This document shows positions 30,177 through 40,793 of a stretch of DNA of 64,000 nucleotides, piece after piece. The position numbers and the translations under genes are program-made. Origin of the DNA: an uncultured Pseudomonadales bacterium. GTDB lineage: Bacteria > Pseudomonadota > Gammaproteobacteria > Pseudomonadales > Pseudohongiellaceae. The DNA lies in NCBI GenBank assembly GCA_949372635.1, contig CASIAB010000007.1, positions 186,001 through 250,000 of the forward strand, given 5' to 3'. The number at the start of each line of letters is the position of its first letter. Position 1 is the first letter of the stretch. Below the pieces are notes generated by a model, which searched no databases, had not been told where the DNA came from, and worked only from the letters and a program-made list of their open reading frames with translations.

Positions 30177-31898
30177 CTAGGTTTTTTTCGCCGCATAGGC
30201 AGCATCGATCTTTCTTGTGATGTACCACTGCTGCAGTATGCCCAAGCCACCGTTTGTTAACCAATACAGAACTAATCCTGCCGGGAACCAGAGAAACAAT
30301 AAGGTCATCATTATGGGCATCATCTTCATCACCTTAGCCTGCATAGGGTCGGCAGGTGCCGGACTGAGGGTGGTTTGTAAATACATCGTGGCACCCATGA
30401 GCAGAGGTAATATAAAGAAAGGGTCACGAACAGAAAGATCATTCAGCCAGAGCATGAAAGGAGCATGCCTTAATTCTACACTCTCTAACAAAACCCAGTA
30501 CAGTGCTATGAATACAGGCATCTGCACGAGCATAGGCAAACAGCCGCCGAAGGGGTTTATCTTCTCCTTTTTATAAAGGTCCATGGTGGCTTTTTGCAGC
30601 TTCATCTTATCGTCGCCATAACTGTCTTTGAGCTGCTGCATCTTAGGCATCAGTCTTCGCATGCCAGCCATTGAGCGGTATTGTGTTTCTGATAGTTTGT
30701 AGAAAGCAGACTTAACTACGACGGTTAATAAGACGATCGAAATACCGTAGTTGCCAATTACAGAGTTGATTCTTGAGAGTAGCCAATAGATGGGGCTGGC
30801 TATGAACCAGAGGAAGCTATAGTCGATTGTTTTATCAAGTCCAGGAGAGATGTCTCTTAAAACGTATTGGTCTTTCGGTCCAGCGTAATATTGAATACTG
30901 TGATTGTCGGTCTCACCCGCGGCAACTTGAAATGCGCTGCTGGTGAATTCTCCATAGTACTGACTGCCACCGCTCTTTCTGGTGGTCATGCGGTTAAGCG
31001 ACTCTGCATCAGGTATCCATGCAGTAATAAAGTAGTGTTGGCTAAAAGCCACCCAGCCGCCCGTTGTTTCTATTGTGTCGCTACCGCTGTCATCGATTTC
31101 ATCGAACTCGATTTCAATATAGGGGTCATCGGCCATAGTTGTTACGAAGCCAAGATAGGTTCTACCGAAACCGCCGGCATCACTGGGGTCATCGAAGGCG
31201 TCTCGTTTGATTTGGCCAAATGCGTTGGCCTGCCAGCTTTCGGTAGAGCGGTTATTAACGATGAAGCTAATATCAATTAGGTAACTGCTGCGACTAAAAC
31301 TATAGCGTTTTATTACTTCAACCCCATCGGCGGTGGTCGTGGTTAGGTCTACATCCAGGCTATCAGATGACTCGCCCATGCTGTAGCTAGTAGATGTTGC
31401 TGAATAGATAGCACGACCATCACTGTCGACGCCATTTGCTCCGATGAGGCCGCTCTGTGCGACATACTCGCGGCCAGACTGGTTGTCTAGAAGAACAAAG
31501 GGGTCATCAGCGACATCTATCTGCTTCAGATAAAGAGGTAATGCGAGACGAACAATGTCTCCACCAATGAGGTCTATGTGAATATCAAAGGTATCGGTGC
31601 GAATAGAAATTAGGTCTTCGGTGTTAGTTGTGCCGGCAGCACTTGGATTGCTAACAGCACCAACTGTAGGCGTATCAGATGCATCACTTATAATTACTTC
31701 AGGAGTGCCTACTGGAATATTGCTAGGCAGATCATCGCCGCCCTGAGTGCTATTTTGTGCGCTGGATATCTGTGGGATTTCAACCAGGGATGAACTGCCG
31801 TCATCAATAGTAGGAGGATAGTCTTCCTGCCACTGCAACAACATTAAATAGGTGACAATGGCCAGAGCCGTATAGAGGCCGTATTTAGTTAAATCCAT
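30177..31898 (-). CDS. yidC: Membrane protein insertase YidC
   Basis: Inserts proteins such as AtpE into the inner membrane. The 573-residue protein has an N-terminal membrane anchor, a large periplasmic domain (about 30-350) and five C-terminal helices, with MRRLMPKMQQLKDSYGDDKMKLQKATMDLYKKEK shared by all YidC, here given only by its ends MRRLMPKM and MDLYKKEK, then INPFGGCLPMLVQMPVFIALYW. The periplasmic domain is rich in Asp and Ser, possibly a marine trait. It is 5 bp downstream of yidD. Confidence 0.97.
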   Translation of the reverse strand: MDLTKYGLYTALAIVTYLMLLQWQEDYPPTIDDGSSSLVEIPQISSAQNSTQGGDDLPSNIPVGTPEVIISDASDTPTVGAVSNPSAAGTTNTEDLISIRTDTFDIHIDLIGGDIVRLALPLYLKQIDVADDPFVLLDNQSGREYVAQSGLIGANGVDSDGRAIYSATSTSYSMGESSDSLDVDLTTTTADGVEVIKRYSFSRSSYLIDISFIVNNRSTESWQANAFGQIKRDAFDDPSDAGGFGRTYLGFVTTMADDPYIEIEFDEIDDSGSDTIETTGGWVAFSQHYFITAWIPDAESLNRMTTRKSGGSQYYGEFTSSAFQVAAGETDNHSIQYYAGPKDQYVLRDISPGLDKTIDYSFLWFIASPIYWLLSRINSVIGNYGISIVLLTVVVKSAFYKLSETQYRSMAGMRRLMPKMQQLKDSYGDDKMKLQKATMDLYKKEKINPFGGCLPMLVQMPVFIALYWVLLESVELRHAPFMLWLNDLSVRDPFFILPLLMGATMYLQTTLSPAPADPMQAKVMKMMPIMMTLLFLWFPAGLVLYWLTNGGLGILQQWYITRKIDAAYAAKKT

Positions 31899-31903
31899 GG
31901 TGT

Positions 31904-32152
31904 CTACTTACTCAGTCCTTTGACCCTGTGGTCCGAACTTTCGGGAACGGGGTCATGACCCCCTTCGTGAAAAGGGTGGCAGCTGCAGATGCGACGAATA
32001 CCTAGTGCAGTTCCTCGCATTGAGCCGTGAATTTCAATTGCTTCTTTAGTGTACTGGGAACAGGTGGGGTAAAAGCGGCATTGATTGCCAATGAACAAAC
32101 TCAAACTAGACTGGTAAGCGTTGATAAGTCGAATTAGTAATTTGTCCAGCAT
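31904..32152 (-). CDS. yidD: Membrane protein insertion efficiency factor YidD
   Basis: Small (82 residues) protein of the rpmH-rnpA-yidD-yidC cluster that helps YidC. It has the Cys-rich signature CRFYPTCSQYTKEAI and CSCHPFHEGGHDPVP and an amphipathic N-terminus. It lies 9 bp after rnpA and 5 bp before yidC. Confidence 0.95.
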   Translation of the reverse strand: MLDKLLIRLINAYQSSLSLFIGNQCRFYPTCSQYTKEAIEIHGSMRGTALGIRRICSCHPFHEGGHDPVPESSDHRVKGLSK

Positions 32153-32161
32153 GATAGCTTT

Positions 32162-32548
32162 TTACCTGTCGTCCTGGTTTTTCGCTGCAGTCCTTATCAT
32201 CTTGGCGTGTAAGTCCTGCCATAAAGAATTGATCGTATCGATTAAATCTTTATTGTTCAGCTTATCAGCATCTTTGCGAGCCAGCACAACTAAGTCTAGT
32301 TTGTTCAACAGCTCTTTATTGTGTCGAAATGTGTTTCGCAGTTGGCGCTTTATTCGATTTCGCTGGACAGCTAGTGCAACGTTCTTCTTAGCGATAACCA
32401 AACCTAATCTGGCTCTGGATCTTGTATTGCGATTAGCCAGCACCAAAAAATGGTGGCAGGAGACTTTGAGCTGAGCATTACCGAAGACAGCTTTATAGTC
32501 TGTAGTGTTTAATAGCCGAGAAGTTTTAGGAAAGCCGAACTCAGCCAC
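32162..32548 (-). CDS. rnpA: Ribonuclease P protein component
   Basis: Protein subunit of RNase P, which trims tRNA 5' ends; 128 residues from a GTG start. The RNA-binding signature is RNRIKRQLRNTFR (about residues 62-74), preceded by LGLVIAKKNVALAVQ. It is 58 bp downstream of rpmH. Confidence 0.95.
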   Translation of the reverse strand: MAEFGFPKTSRLLNTTDYKAVFGNAQLKVSCHHFLVLANRNTRSRARLGLVIAKKNVALAVQRNRIKRQLRNTFRHNKELLNKLDLVVLARKDADKLNNKDLIDTINSLWQDLHAKMIRTAAKNQDDR

Positions 32549-32606
32549 GCTTCTTTCTCTCCTCTCATTTGATTAGTAAATCATCGAACAGCAGAGAAAG
32601 TAACAC

Positions 32607-32741
32607 TTATGCTGATAGTTTAGCGCGTCCTTTAGAACGGCGTCTCTTAATAACAAGACGGCCGCCCTTAGTTGCCATACGCGCCCTGAAACCGTGAGTT
32701 CGAGCTCGCTTTAATACACTTGGTTGGAATGTTCTTTTCAT
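32607..32741 (-). CDS. rpmH: 50S ribosomal protein L34
   Basis: A 44-residue very basic protein read on the minus strand from ATG at 32741. It starts [20 protein letters not shown] and ends in KGRAKLSA, the standard L34 sequence. It is the first gene of the leftward rpmH-rnpA-yidD-yidC-mnmE series and borders the oriC region. Confidence 0.97.
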   Translation of the reverse strand: MKRTFQPSVLKRARTHGFRARMATKGGRLVIKRRRSKGRAKLSA

Positions 32742-33174
32742 ATCAATTCATCCGATTCTTCAATAACAAACCGAACGAAACGGTTCGAAAACAGGACCGC
32801 GAATTCTAGAGCTTTTAATGCCAAAATGCAACGTTATAACTGTTTGAAGAGTGAATCGACTTAGGTGGTCGAAGAAAAAACTGAACAGTCGTATGTAGAT
32901 TATTCGCCAAAACGATCGCCTACAACTTCATCCAGAATTTAATAACAAGTTATCCACAGCTTTATTGCCAACAACTACTCATAATCGTTGTGAATAGAAG
33001 TTTTTTTTCACCCGGATTTTATCAGAAAAATTCATATAGGTTGTTGATAAGTATAAAATTAAATCTTATTGTGAAAGACGAAATTCACTTTGTATGGCAG
33101 TGGATAACTCATGCTTGAGCCTATAGAATTGCTGCCTAGTTTGAAAAATAATAACTCATGTAGGCAAGAAAACC
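32742..33174. other. oriC: Probable chromosomal replication origin (oriC)
   Basis: The 433-bp gap between rpmH and dnaA, the location of oriC in Pseudomonas-type genomes. It has one perfect DnaA box, TTATCCACA (32950-32958), and one-mismatch boxes TGTGAATAG (32989-32997), TGTTGATAA (33042-33050) and AGTGGATAA (33099-33107). An AT-rich stretch at 33001-33070 sits among them and could be the unwinding element. Gene orientation flips here: most genes left of it run leftward and dnaA to gyrB run rightward. Promoters for rpmH and dnaA must also lie here. Confidence 0.75.
32950..32958 (+). promoter_or_regulatory. DnaA box (perfect consensus)
   Basis: TTATCCACA, identical to the strong DnaA box consensus, in the rpmH-dnaA gap. 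It may serve origin firing and dnaA autoregulation. Confidence 0.8.
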
Positions 33175-34644
33175 GTGGCTGTAACGATCTGGCAAGAATG
33201 TGTCGACTGTTTGAAAGCAGAATTACCCTCCCAACAATTTAATACGTGGATAAGACCACTGCACGTAGAACTTGATTCGTCAGTCCTACGCATCGTTGCT
33301 CCTAATAGATTTATTCTAGATTGGGTAAAAAGAAAGTTTTTACCGCGAATTGCAGAAGTTGTAACTGAGTCGTCCGAGTTGTCACTGGAGATCCAACTGG
33401 AAGTATTTAGTGGTGATGCATCTCGGAGAGTTGCAACGGCGGCGTCGCGGTCAGCAACTACAATTGGGCTCAAACCAAAAGAGAGAATTAGAGAGGTGGT
33501 CAATGCCAATGGTCAGCTAAAGGCACCGGCAATAGCAGCGCCAGTAATAGCTTTAAATTCGAGTAGGTCGATGGAATCGGCAAGGCGCAATGTCGACACC
33601 GTTATCGAAGGCAAGCTCAGGCATCGGGGTGCCTTAAATGTTGAAAATACTTTCGATAACTTTGTTGAAGGGAAGTCTAATCAGCTAGCCAGAGCGGCCG
33701 CTATACAGGTAGCAGAAAATCCTGGTTTTGCATATAACCCCCTTTTCATATATGGAGGTGTGGGGTTAGGCAAGACTCACTTAATGCATGCGATTGGGAA
33801 TTATTTGATGGCTAAAAAGCCAGGTGCCAAGGTTGTTTATCTGCACTCTGAGACCTTCGTTGCTACCATGGTAACGGCACTGCAATTGAATGCTATTAAT
33901 GAATTTAAACGTTTCTATCGCTCCGTAGATGCCTTATTGATCGATGATATTCAGTTCTTTGCTGGGAAGGAGCGATCCCAAGAAGAATTCTTTCATACCT
34001 TTAATGCCTTGCTTGAAGGCGGGCAGCAGATCATTTTGACTTGCGATCGCTATCATAAAGAGATTAACGGTCTAGAGGAGCGATTGAAATCTAGGTTCGG
34101 ATGGGGACTCACGGTTGCTGTCGAGCCGCCAGAGCTGGAAACTAGAGCCGCAATTCTTATGAATAAGGCTGCACTGTCTAACATCATTTTGCCAAATGAT
34201 GCTGCTATGTTCATAGCGCAGCGCCTTCGATCCAATGTTAGAGAGTTGGAAGGAGCGCTGAAGCGGGTTATAGCGCACTCCAATTTCACTGGTCAGAAAA
34301 TTGATTTAGACCTTATTAAAGAAGCCCTTCGCGACCTTTTTGCTCTGCAAGATAAGTTAGTTACGATCGATAATATTCAGCGTTCTGTTGCTGAGTACTA
34401 CAAGATTAAGATGGCAGACATGCTCTCAAAACGTCGTAATCGCTCAGTAGCGAGGCCTCGCCAAGTGGCGATGTGCCTTTCTAAAGAATTGACCAATCAC
34501 AGCTTGCCAGAAATTGGTGATGCCTTTGGTGGTAGGGACCATACAACCGTGATGCATGCTTGCAAGCAGGTTAAGAAGCTTCGTGGTAGTTCTATAGACA
34601 TACAAGAAGACTATGATAATTTGCTCAGATCACTATCGAGTTAA
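33175..34644 (+). CDS. dnaA: Chromosomal replication initiator DnaA
   Basis: Origin-binding AAA+ initiator, 489 residues from a GTG start ([29 protein letters not shown]). Domain I is about 1-85; a variable linker follows to about 160; the AAA+ domain has Walker A GGVGLGKT (194-201) and [13 protein letters not shown]; the C-terminal DNA-binding domain has the DnaA signature ending [15 protein letters not shown]. It is the first gene of dnaA-dnaN-recF-gyrB. Confidence 0.98.
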   Translation: MAVTIWQECVDCLKAELPSQQFNTWIRPLHVELDSSVLRIVAPNRFILDWVKRKFLPRIAEVVTESSELSLEIQLEVFSGDASRRVATAASRSATTIGLKPKERIREVVNANGQLKAPAIAAPVIALNSSRSMESARRNVDTVIEGKLRHRGALNVENTFDNFVEGKSNQLARAAAIQVAENPGFAYNPLFIYGGVGLGKTHLMHAIGNYLMAKKPGAKVVYLHSETFVATMVTALQLNAINEFKRFYRSVDALLIDDIQFFAGKERSQEEFFHTFNALLEGGQQIILTCDRYHKEINGLEERLKSRFGWGLTVAVEPPELETRAAILMNKAALSNIILPNDAAMFIAQRLRSNVRELEGALKRVIAHSNFTGQKIDLDLIKEALRDLFALQDKLVTIDNIQRSVAEYYKIKMADMLSKRRNRSVARPRQVAMCLSKELTNHSLPEIGDAFGGRDHTTVMHACKQVKKLRGSSIDIQEDYDNLLRSLSS

Positions 34645-34709
34645 CTTCAGTGCGGTGTAGTGTTTGGGTTTAAAAGATCTCAGCTTAGATAGATAAGGAA
34701 AGCAAAGAA

Positions 34710-35813
34710 ATGCATTTTGTTATTTCACGTGAGGCTTTTTTAAAGCCCCTGCAATTAGTTAGTGGTGTTGTCGAGAGGCGTCAAACACTCCCAGTTCTCT
34801 CCAATGTCCTTTTGGATTTGAAAGAGAGTGAGCTATCACTTACGGGGACTGATCTCGAAGTGGAATTGGTTGGTCGTGTGACTGTTGATCAGGCGTATAC
34901 ATCAGGAGCCGTTACGGTTCCGGCACGTAAACTTTTGGATATTTGCAAGTCTCTTTCTGACGATGCCATTATTGAGCTATCGTTAAGTGGTGGTAAGGTG
35001 ACCCTTAAGTCCGGACGAAGTAGGTTTACACTCACTACCCTGCCAGCTTCAGACTTTCCTGCTGTGGACGAGCAGCCAGATACTTTTTCTATTACCATGG
35101 CTCAGAAAAAATTACGCGAGCTGTTAGACAGCACAAGCTTCGCAATGGCTCAGCAAGATGTACGCTATTACCTGAACGGTATGTTGTTTGAAGTAGCGCG
35201 GGGCTTTTTGCGAGTCGTTGCTACAGATGGCCATCGGTTAGCCATGGAAACGCTTGATATGAACAACCCTATTTCCGAGCCACAGAAACTGATACTGCCC
35301 CGAAAGGGAATCATGGAAATGGCCCGTCTTTTGACAGATGACTCTGGTCAAATATCACTTACCTTCGGTCAGAATCATATCCGCGCGAGTCTGCCGGCCT
35401 TTACCTTCATCTCGAAATTAGTAGACGGTAAATTTCCAGATTATAATCGAGTTCTTCCAAAGGGCGGAAACAAGGTTCTGCTGGGGAATTGCCAGGAACT
35501 GCGGCAAGCTTTTTCCCGCGCATCTATACTATCCAATGAGAAGTATCGCGGTGTACGTTTATTACTTTCTAGCGGAGAGCTGAGGATACTTGCGAATAAC
35601 CCAGAGCAGGAAGAGGCGGAGGAGATTGTTTCTGTTGAGTATGAAGGCGAGCTTCTAGAGATTGGCTTCAATGTAAGCTACCTAATCGATGTTCTTTCTA
35701 CACTGAATAGTAAGCGGGTACGTATTACGCTTTCAGATCCGAATAGCAGTGCGTTGCTAGAAGCCGAAGAAGGTAGTGATGCTTTGTATGTTGTAATGCC
35801 GATGCGTTTATAG
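34710..35813 (+). CDS. dnaN: DNA polymerase III beta sliding clamp
   Basis: Ring-shaped processivity clamp, 367 residues, three repeated clamp domains. Typical parts are MHFVISREAFLKPLQLVSGVVERRQTLPVLSN at the start (shown here as MHFVISREAF and RRQTLPVLSN), TDGHRLAM and the C-terminal YVVMPMRL. It is 65 bp after dnaA. Confidence 0.97.
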   Translation: MHFVISREAFLKPLQLVSGVVERRQTLPVLSNVLLDLKESELSLTGTDLEVELVGRVTVDQAYTSGAVTVPARKLLDICKSLSDDAIIELSLSGGKVTLKSGRSRFTLTTLPASDFPAVDEQPDTFSITMAQKKLRELLDSTSFAMAQQDVRYYLNGMLFEVARGFLRVVATDGHRLAMETLDMNNPISEPQKLILPRKGIMEMARLLTDDSGQISLTFGQNHIRASLPAFTFISKLVDGKFPDYNRVLPKGGNKVLLGNCQELRQAFSRASILSNEKYRGVRLLLSSGELRILANNPEQEEAEEIVSVEYEGELLEIGFNVSYLIDVLSTLNSKRVRITLSDPNSSALLEAEEGSDALYVVMPMRL

Positions 35814-35856
35814 ACAGTTATACGGTGCTAAAGACACAACTCCGGCAAGTCTACTT

Positions 35857-36939
35857 ATGAGTATTATAGAGAAACTCTCTGTTAACGCGGTTCGCAATAT
35901 TGATGGCCTGGATATCGAGCCCATTTCAACCTTAAATATTATTCATGGCGAGAATGGCTCTGGCAAGACCAGCATACTTGAGTCTATTCACTTGCTAGCT
36001 AGTGGAAGGTCTTTCCGCTCTAGTAAGTTAGAGCCTTTAATAAACAGTGATAAAGACGAGGCGGTGGTTTTTGCAAGACTTGTCGACGGGAAGGAGATTG
36101 GCTTAAGCAAGTCCCGTAGACATAAGCATTATTTAAAGTTTCGATCAGAGAAGCAGTCCAGTTGGGAGAATGTTGCCAGAGAGATGCCCTGCCAGATACT
36201 CGATTCCAATTCCTTTCTTTTGCTGGAAGGTGGCCCCAAATCACGAAGGCAATTTCTCGACTGGGGAGTGTTTCACGTGGAACATAGTTTTGTTGAGAAT
36301 TGGCGGCGCACTAAGAAATCCATTGCGAATAGGAATCTTCTATTAAAGCGTCGCCCCCCAGATCTTAATCAGATAGCTGCTTGGGACTCTGAGCTATGCC
36401 CTGCAGCAAAAGAAGTACACAGGTGTAGAGAAGATTATTTTCAAGCCTTTATCCCGCTGTTTCTAGAGTTGTATAGAAGGATGAGTGGTGTTTATATTGA
36501 CGCGCTGCAAATCGGGTATGAGAGTGGCTGGGAGGCGGATAGAGAGCTAGAGGATGTGTTGTTAGAGAGCCGGGATATTGATATTCGGTACGGGGCAACT
36601 CAGAGTGGGCCGCATAGAGCTGACCTCTCTTTTAGGATTGGCCGTAACCGTGCCGTTGATATTTTGTCTAGGGGTCAGCAAAAGATTCTGGTGAGTACTA
36701 TGAAGATGGCGCAGGGCATGCTGCTGAGCCAGGCTCTCGACAGGCAGTGTATTTTCTTAGTTGATGATCTGCCGTCTGAGTTAGATCAAGATAACAGGGC
36801 TGCTATCCTTTCCCAATTGGTGGGAATGGGGGGGCAAATTTTCGTTACCTGCGTGGAGATTGCTGGCATCCTTGATAGCCTGCCTGGTCAGCCCAAACTG
36901 GCAACGTTCCACGTGGAACGTGGTACTATAACGTCTTAA
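35857..36939 (+). CDS. recF: DNA replication and repair protein RecF
   Basis: SMC-like ATPase that helps load RecA at single-strand gaps with RecO and RecR; 360 residues. Walker A is GENGSGKT (31-38), the signature motif is LSRGQQK (about 266-272) and Walker B is FLVDDLPSELD. Two 16-bp parS-like palindromes lie inside the gene at 36269-36284 and 36905-36920; both encode the tetrapeptide FHVE. It is 43 bp after dnaN and 74 bp before gyrB. Confidence 0.96.
   Translation: MSIIEKLSVNAVRNIDGLDIEPISTLNIIHGENGSGKTSILESIHLLASGRSFRSSKLEPLINSDKDEAVVFARLVDGKEIGLSKSRRHKHYLKFRSEKQSSWENVAREMPCQILDSNSFLLLEGGPKSRRQFLDWGVFHVEHSFVENWRRTKKSIANRNLLLKRRPPDLNQIAAWDSELCPAAKEVHRCREDYFQAFIPLFLELYRRMSGVYIDALQIGYESGWEADRELEDVLLESRDIDIRYGATQSGPHRADLSFRIGRNRAVDILSRGQQKILVSTMKMAQGMLLSQALDRQCIFLVDDLPSELDQDNRAAILSQLVGMGGQIFVTCVEIAGILDSLPGQPKLATFHVERGTITS
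36269..36284. promoter_or_regulatory. parS-like ParB binding site 1
   Basis: TGTTTCACGTGGAACA, one base from the general bacterial parS consensus TGTTTCACGTGAAACA, inside recF (codons for VFHVEH). It is about 3 kb from the putative oriC, and parA and parB are about 11 kb away. Confidence 0.85.
36905..36920. promoter_or_regulatory. parS-like ParB binding site 2
   Basis: CGTTCCACGTGGAACG, a perfect 16-bp palindrome with the TTCCACGTGGAA core known from Pseudomonas parS. It encodes TFHVER at the RecF C-terminus, 636 bp from site 1. Confidence 0.75.
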
Positions 36940-36983
36940 TTTTTAGCTAAATTACCCTATATTAAGGGCAAAGCAGCCGATAG

Positions 36984-39443
<2,460 letters not shown>

Positions 39444-39476
39444 AATCTATTAGCCAGGAAAATACGTGACCCCGAA

Positions 39477-39509
39477 CTTAGCTAACATTCAGAAAGAGCG
39501 CTAGCTAAG
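39477..39509. terminator. Weak inverted repeat between gyrB and the acyltransferase gene
   Basis: CTTAGCTA (39477-39484) with TAGCTAAG (39502-39509) forms an 8-bp stem with a 17-base loop between convergent genes and overlaps the acyltransferase stop codon. There is no T-run, so termination is a guess. Confidence 0.3.
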
Positions 39510-40223
39510 CTCAGCTACCTTTTTGCTTATCCAGCATTCCACATCAGTGGTAAGTTCGTTAGCGTCTCGCTCACCGGGCTCCATTTTCTCTCCAACCACA
39601 ACCGTAATAACCCCTGGCCTTTTGATGAACAGATGAGCCGGCCAACAGAATCCAGCATTGTGAGCTATCGGGATGATACACGTCTTTGCGGTGATGGCTA
39701 GCTTAGCGCCGCCACGAGAAAACCTTTTCACAATGCCGTAATTAGAGCGGCTACCTTCGGGAAAAACGAGAACTGAGTTTCCATTCTGAAGTCGATCGAC
39801 ACCTTGCAGTATTAGAGAACGGCCAGCTTCTCGTGGCTTACTTCTATCGATCGCTATGGGTTTAAGAAGGCGCATAGCCCAACCCCAAAAAGGAATTTTT
39901 ATCAATTCCTTTTTTAATATAGGGGATAAAGGGAAAACGAGTTTGTAGAATAAAATCGCCTCCCAATTGCTTTGATGATTCGCCAAAATTATGGCCGGCG
40001 TTTTGGGCAGGTTTTCGAGGCCGTAAACTATATATTTAACACCACAACAGATTTGCAGCCATCCCAAAACAAAACTACACCAGATGCCAGTAAAAATTTG
40101 TCGCCCCTTAGGGGGAATAACAGGGAATAAGATGATCAAAAAAGTGGATATAAAAACAGTGCCTGAATAGAAGCCAATATAAAAAATAAACGATCGTAAA
40201 ACCAGAAATAATCTAGCTAACAT
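39501..40223 (-). CDS. 1-acyl-sn-glycerol-3-phosphate acyltransferase (PlsC family)
   Basis: Inner-membrane lysophosphatidic acid acyltransferase that makes phosphatidic acid; 240 residues. An N-terminal hydrophobic region precedes the catalytic motif NHQSNWE (about residues 81-87; the His-x4-Glu version common in this subfamily) and the substrate motif FPEGSRS. It is the last gene of glyQ-glyS-gmhB-plsC, overlapping gmhB by 7 bp. The Pseudomonas homologue sits in the same place after gyrB. Confidence 0.92.
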   Translation of the reverse strand: MLARLFLVLRSFIFYIGFYSGTVFISTFLIILFPVIPPKGRQIFTGIWCSFVLGWLQICCGVKYIVYGLENLPKTPAIILANHQSNWEAILFYKLVFPLSPILKKELIKIPFWGWAMRLLKPIAIDRSKPREAGRSLILQGVDRLQNGNSVLVFPEGSRSNYGIVKRFSRGGAKLAITAKTCIIPIAHNAGFCWPAHLFIKRPGVITVVVGEKMEPGERDANELTTDVECWISKKVAELS

Positions 40224-40768
40224 ACTGCGTATCCTAGGATACGCGAAACAGCCGCGGATAAATCGTCGTCAGTAGGTACAGAAAAATCATTTAACTCTTT
40301 TAAGAGTTGTTCAGTAATTAAACCCTTGCCTGTTCGGACCAAAATTGGGTTGCAGTCGAAAGCACGGGCAGCCTCTATGTCTTGCAAGCTATCTCCTACG
40401 AAGTAGCAGCCCTGAAGCTTGCACGCAAACTCTTTTTCGATCTGTTGAAGTAGGCCTGTTTCGGGTTTCCTGCAAGAACAGCCTTCATCCGGATGATGAG
40501 GGCAATAGAATATTCCATCAATGACGCCACCCGCTTTTTCCACAATAGTACACAACAAATCATGCATCTCAGACAAGTGATCATCGTCAAAATAATTACG
40601 AGCAAGTCCAGACTGATTTGTTGCAACAACGACTTTGAAGCCAGCTTCACACAATCGCACTATGGCCGAAATGCTATGGTCGATGGGAATAAATTCTTCC
40701 ACTGATTTGATATAGTTTTCCGAGTCATGATTTATAACACCATCACGATCTAGCACTATAATATTCAT
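40217..40768 (-). CDS. gmhB: D-glycero-beta-D-manno-heptose 1,7-bisphosphate 7-phosphatase
   Basis: HAD-type phosphatase of LPS inner-core heptose synthesis; 183 residues. The nucleophile motif VLDRDGVIN is at residues 4-12, motif II ATNQSGLARNYF follows, the zinc ligands are CPHHPDEGCSCRKPE, and motif IV is FVGDSLQDIEAA. It overlaps the acyltransferase gene by 7 bp and lies 25 bp after glyS. Confidence 0.94.
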   Translation of the reverse strand: MNIIVLDRDGVINHDSENYIKSVEEFIPIDHSISAIVRLCEAGFKVVVATNQSGLARNYFDDDHLSEMHDLLCTIVEKAGGVIDGIFYCPHHPDEGCSCRKPETGLLQQIEKEFACKLQGCYFVGDSLQDIEAARAFDCNPILVRTGKGLITEQLLKELNDFSVPTDDDLSAAVSRILGYAVC

Positions 40769-40793
40769 GGTCGCTCGCTTTGACTATACAGGG

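Noticed and set aside
34722-34737. parS-like sequence TATTTCACGTGAGGCT at the start of dnaN
   Set aside because: Only 12 of 16 positions match the consensus and it is not a palindrome, unlike the two sites in recF.
39945-39985. Glu instead of Asp in the catalytic HQSNWE motif of the PlsC-type protein
   Set aside because: The His-x4-Glu form is normal in this subfamily of gammaproteobacterial and betaproteobacterial acyltransferases, so it is not a defect.
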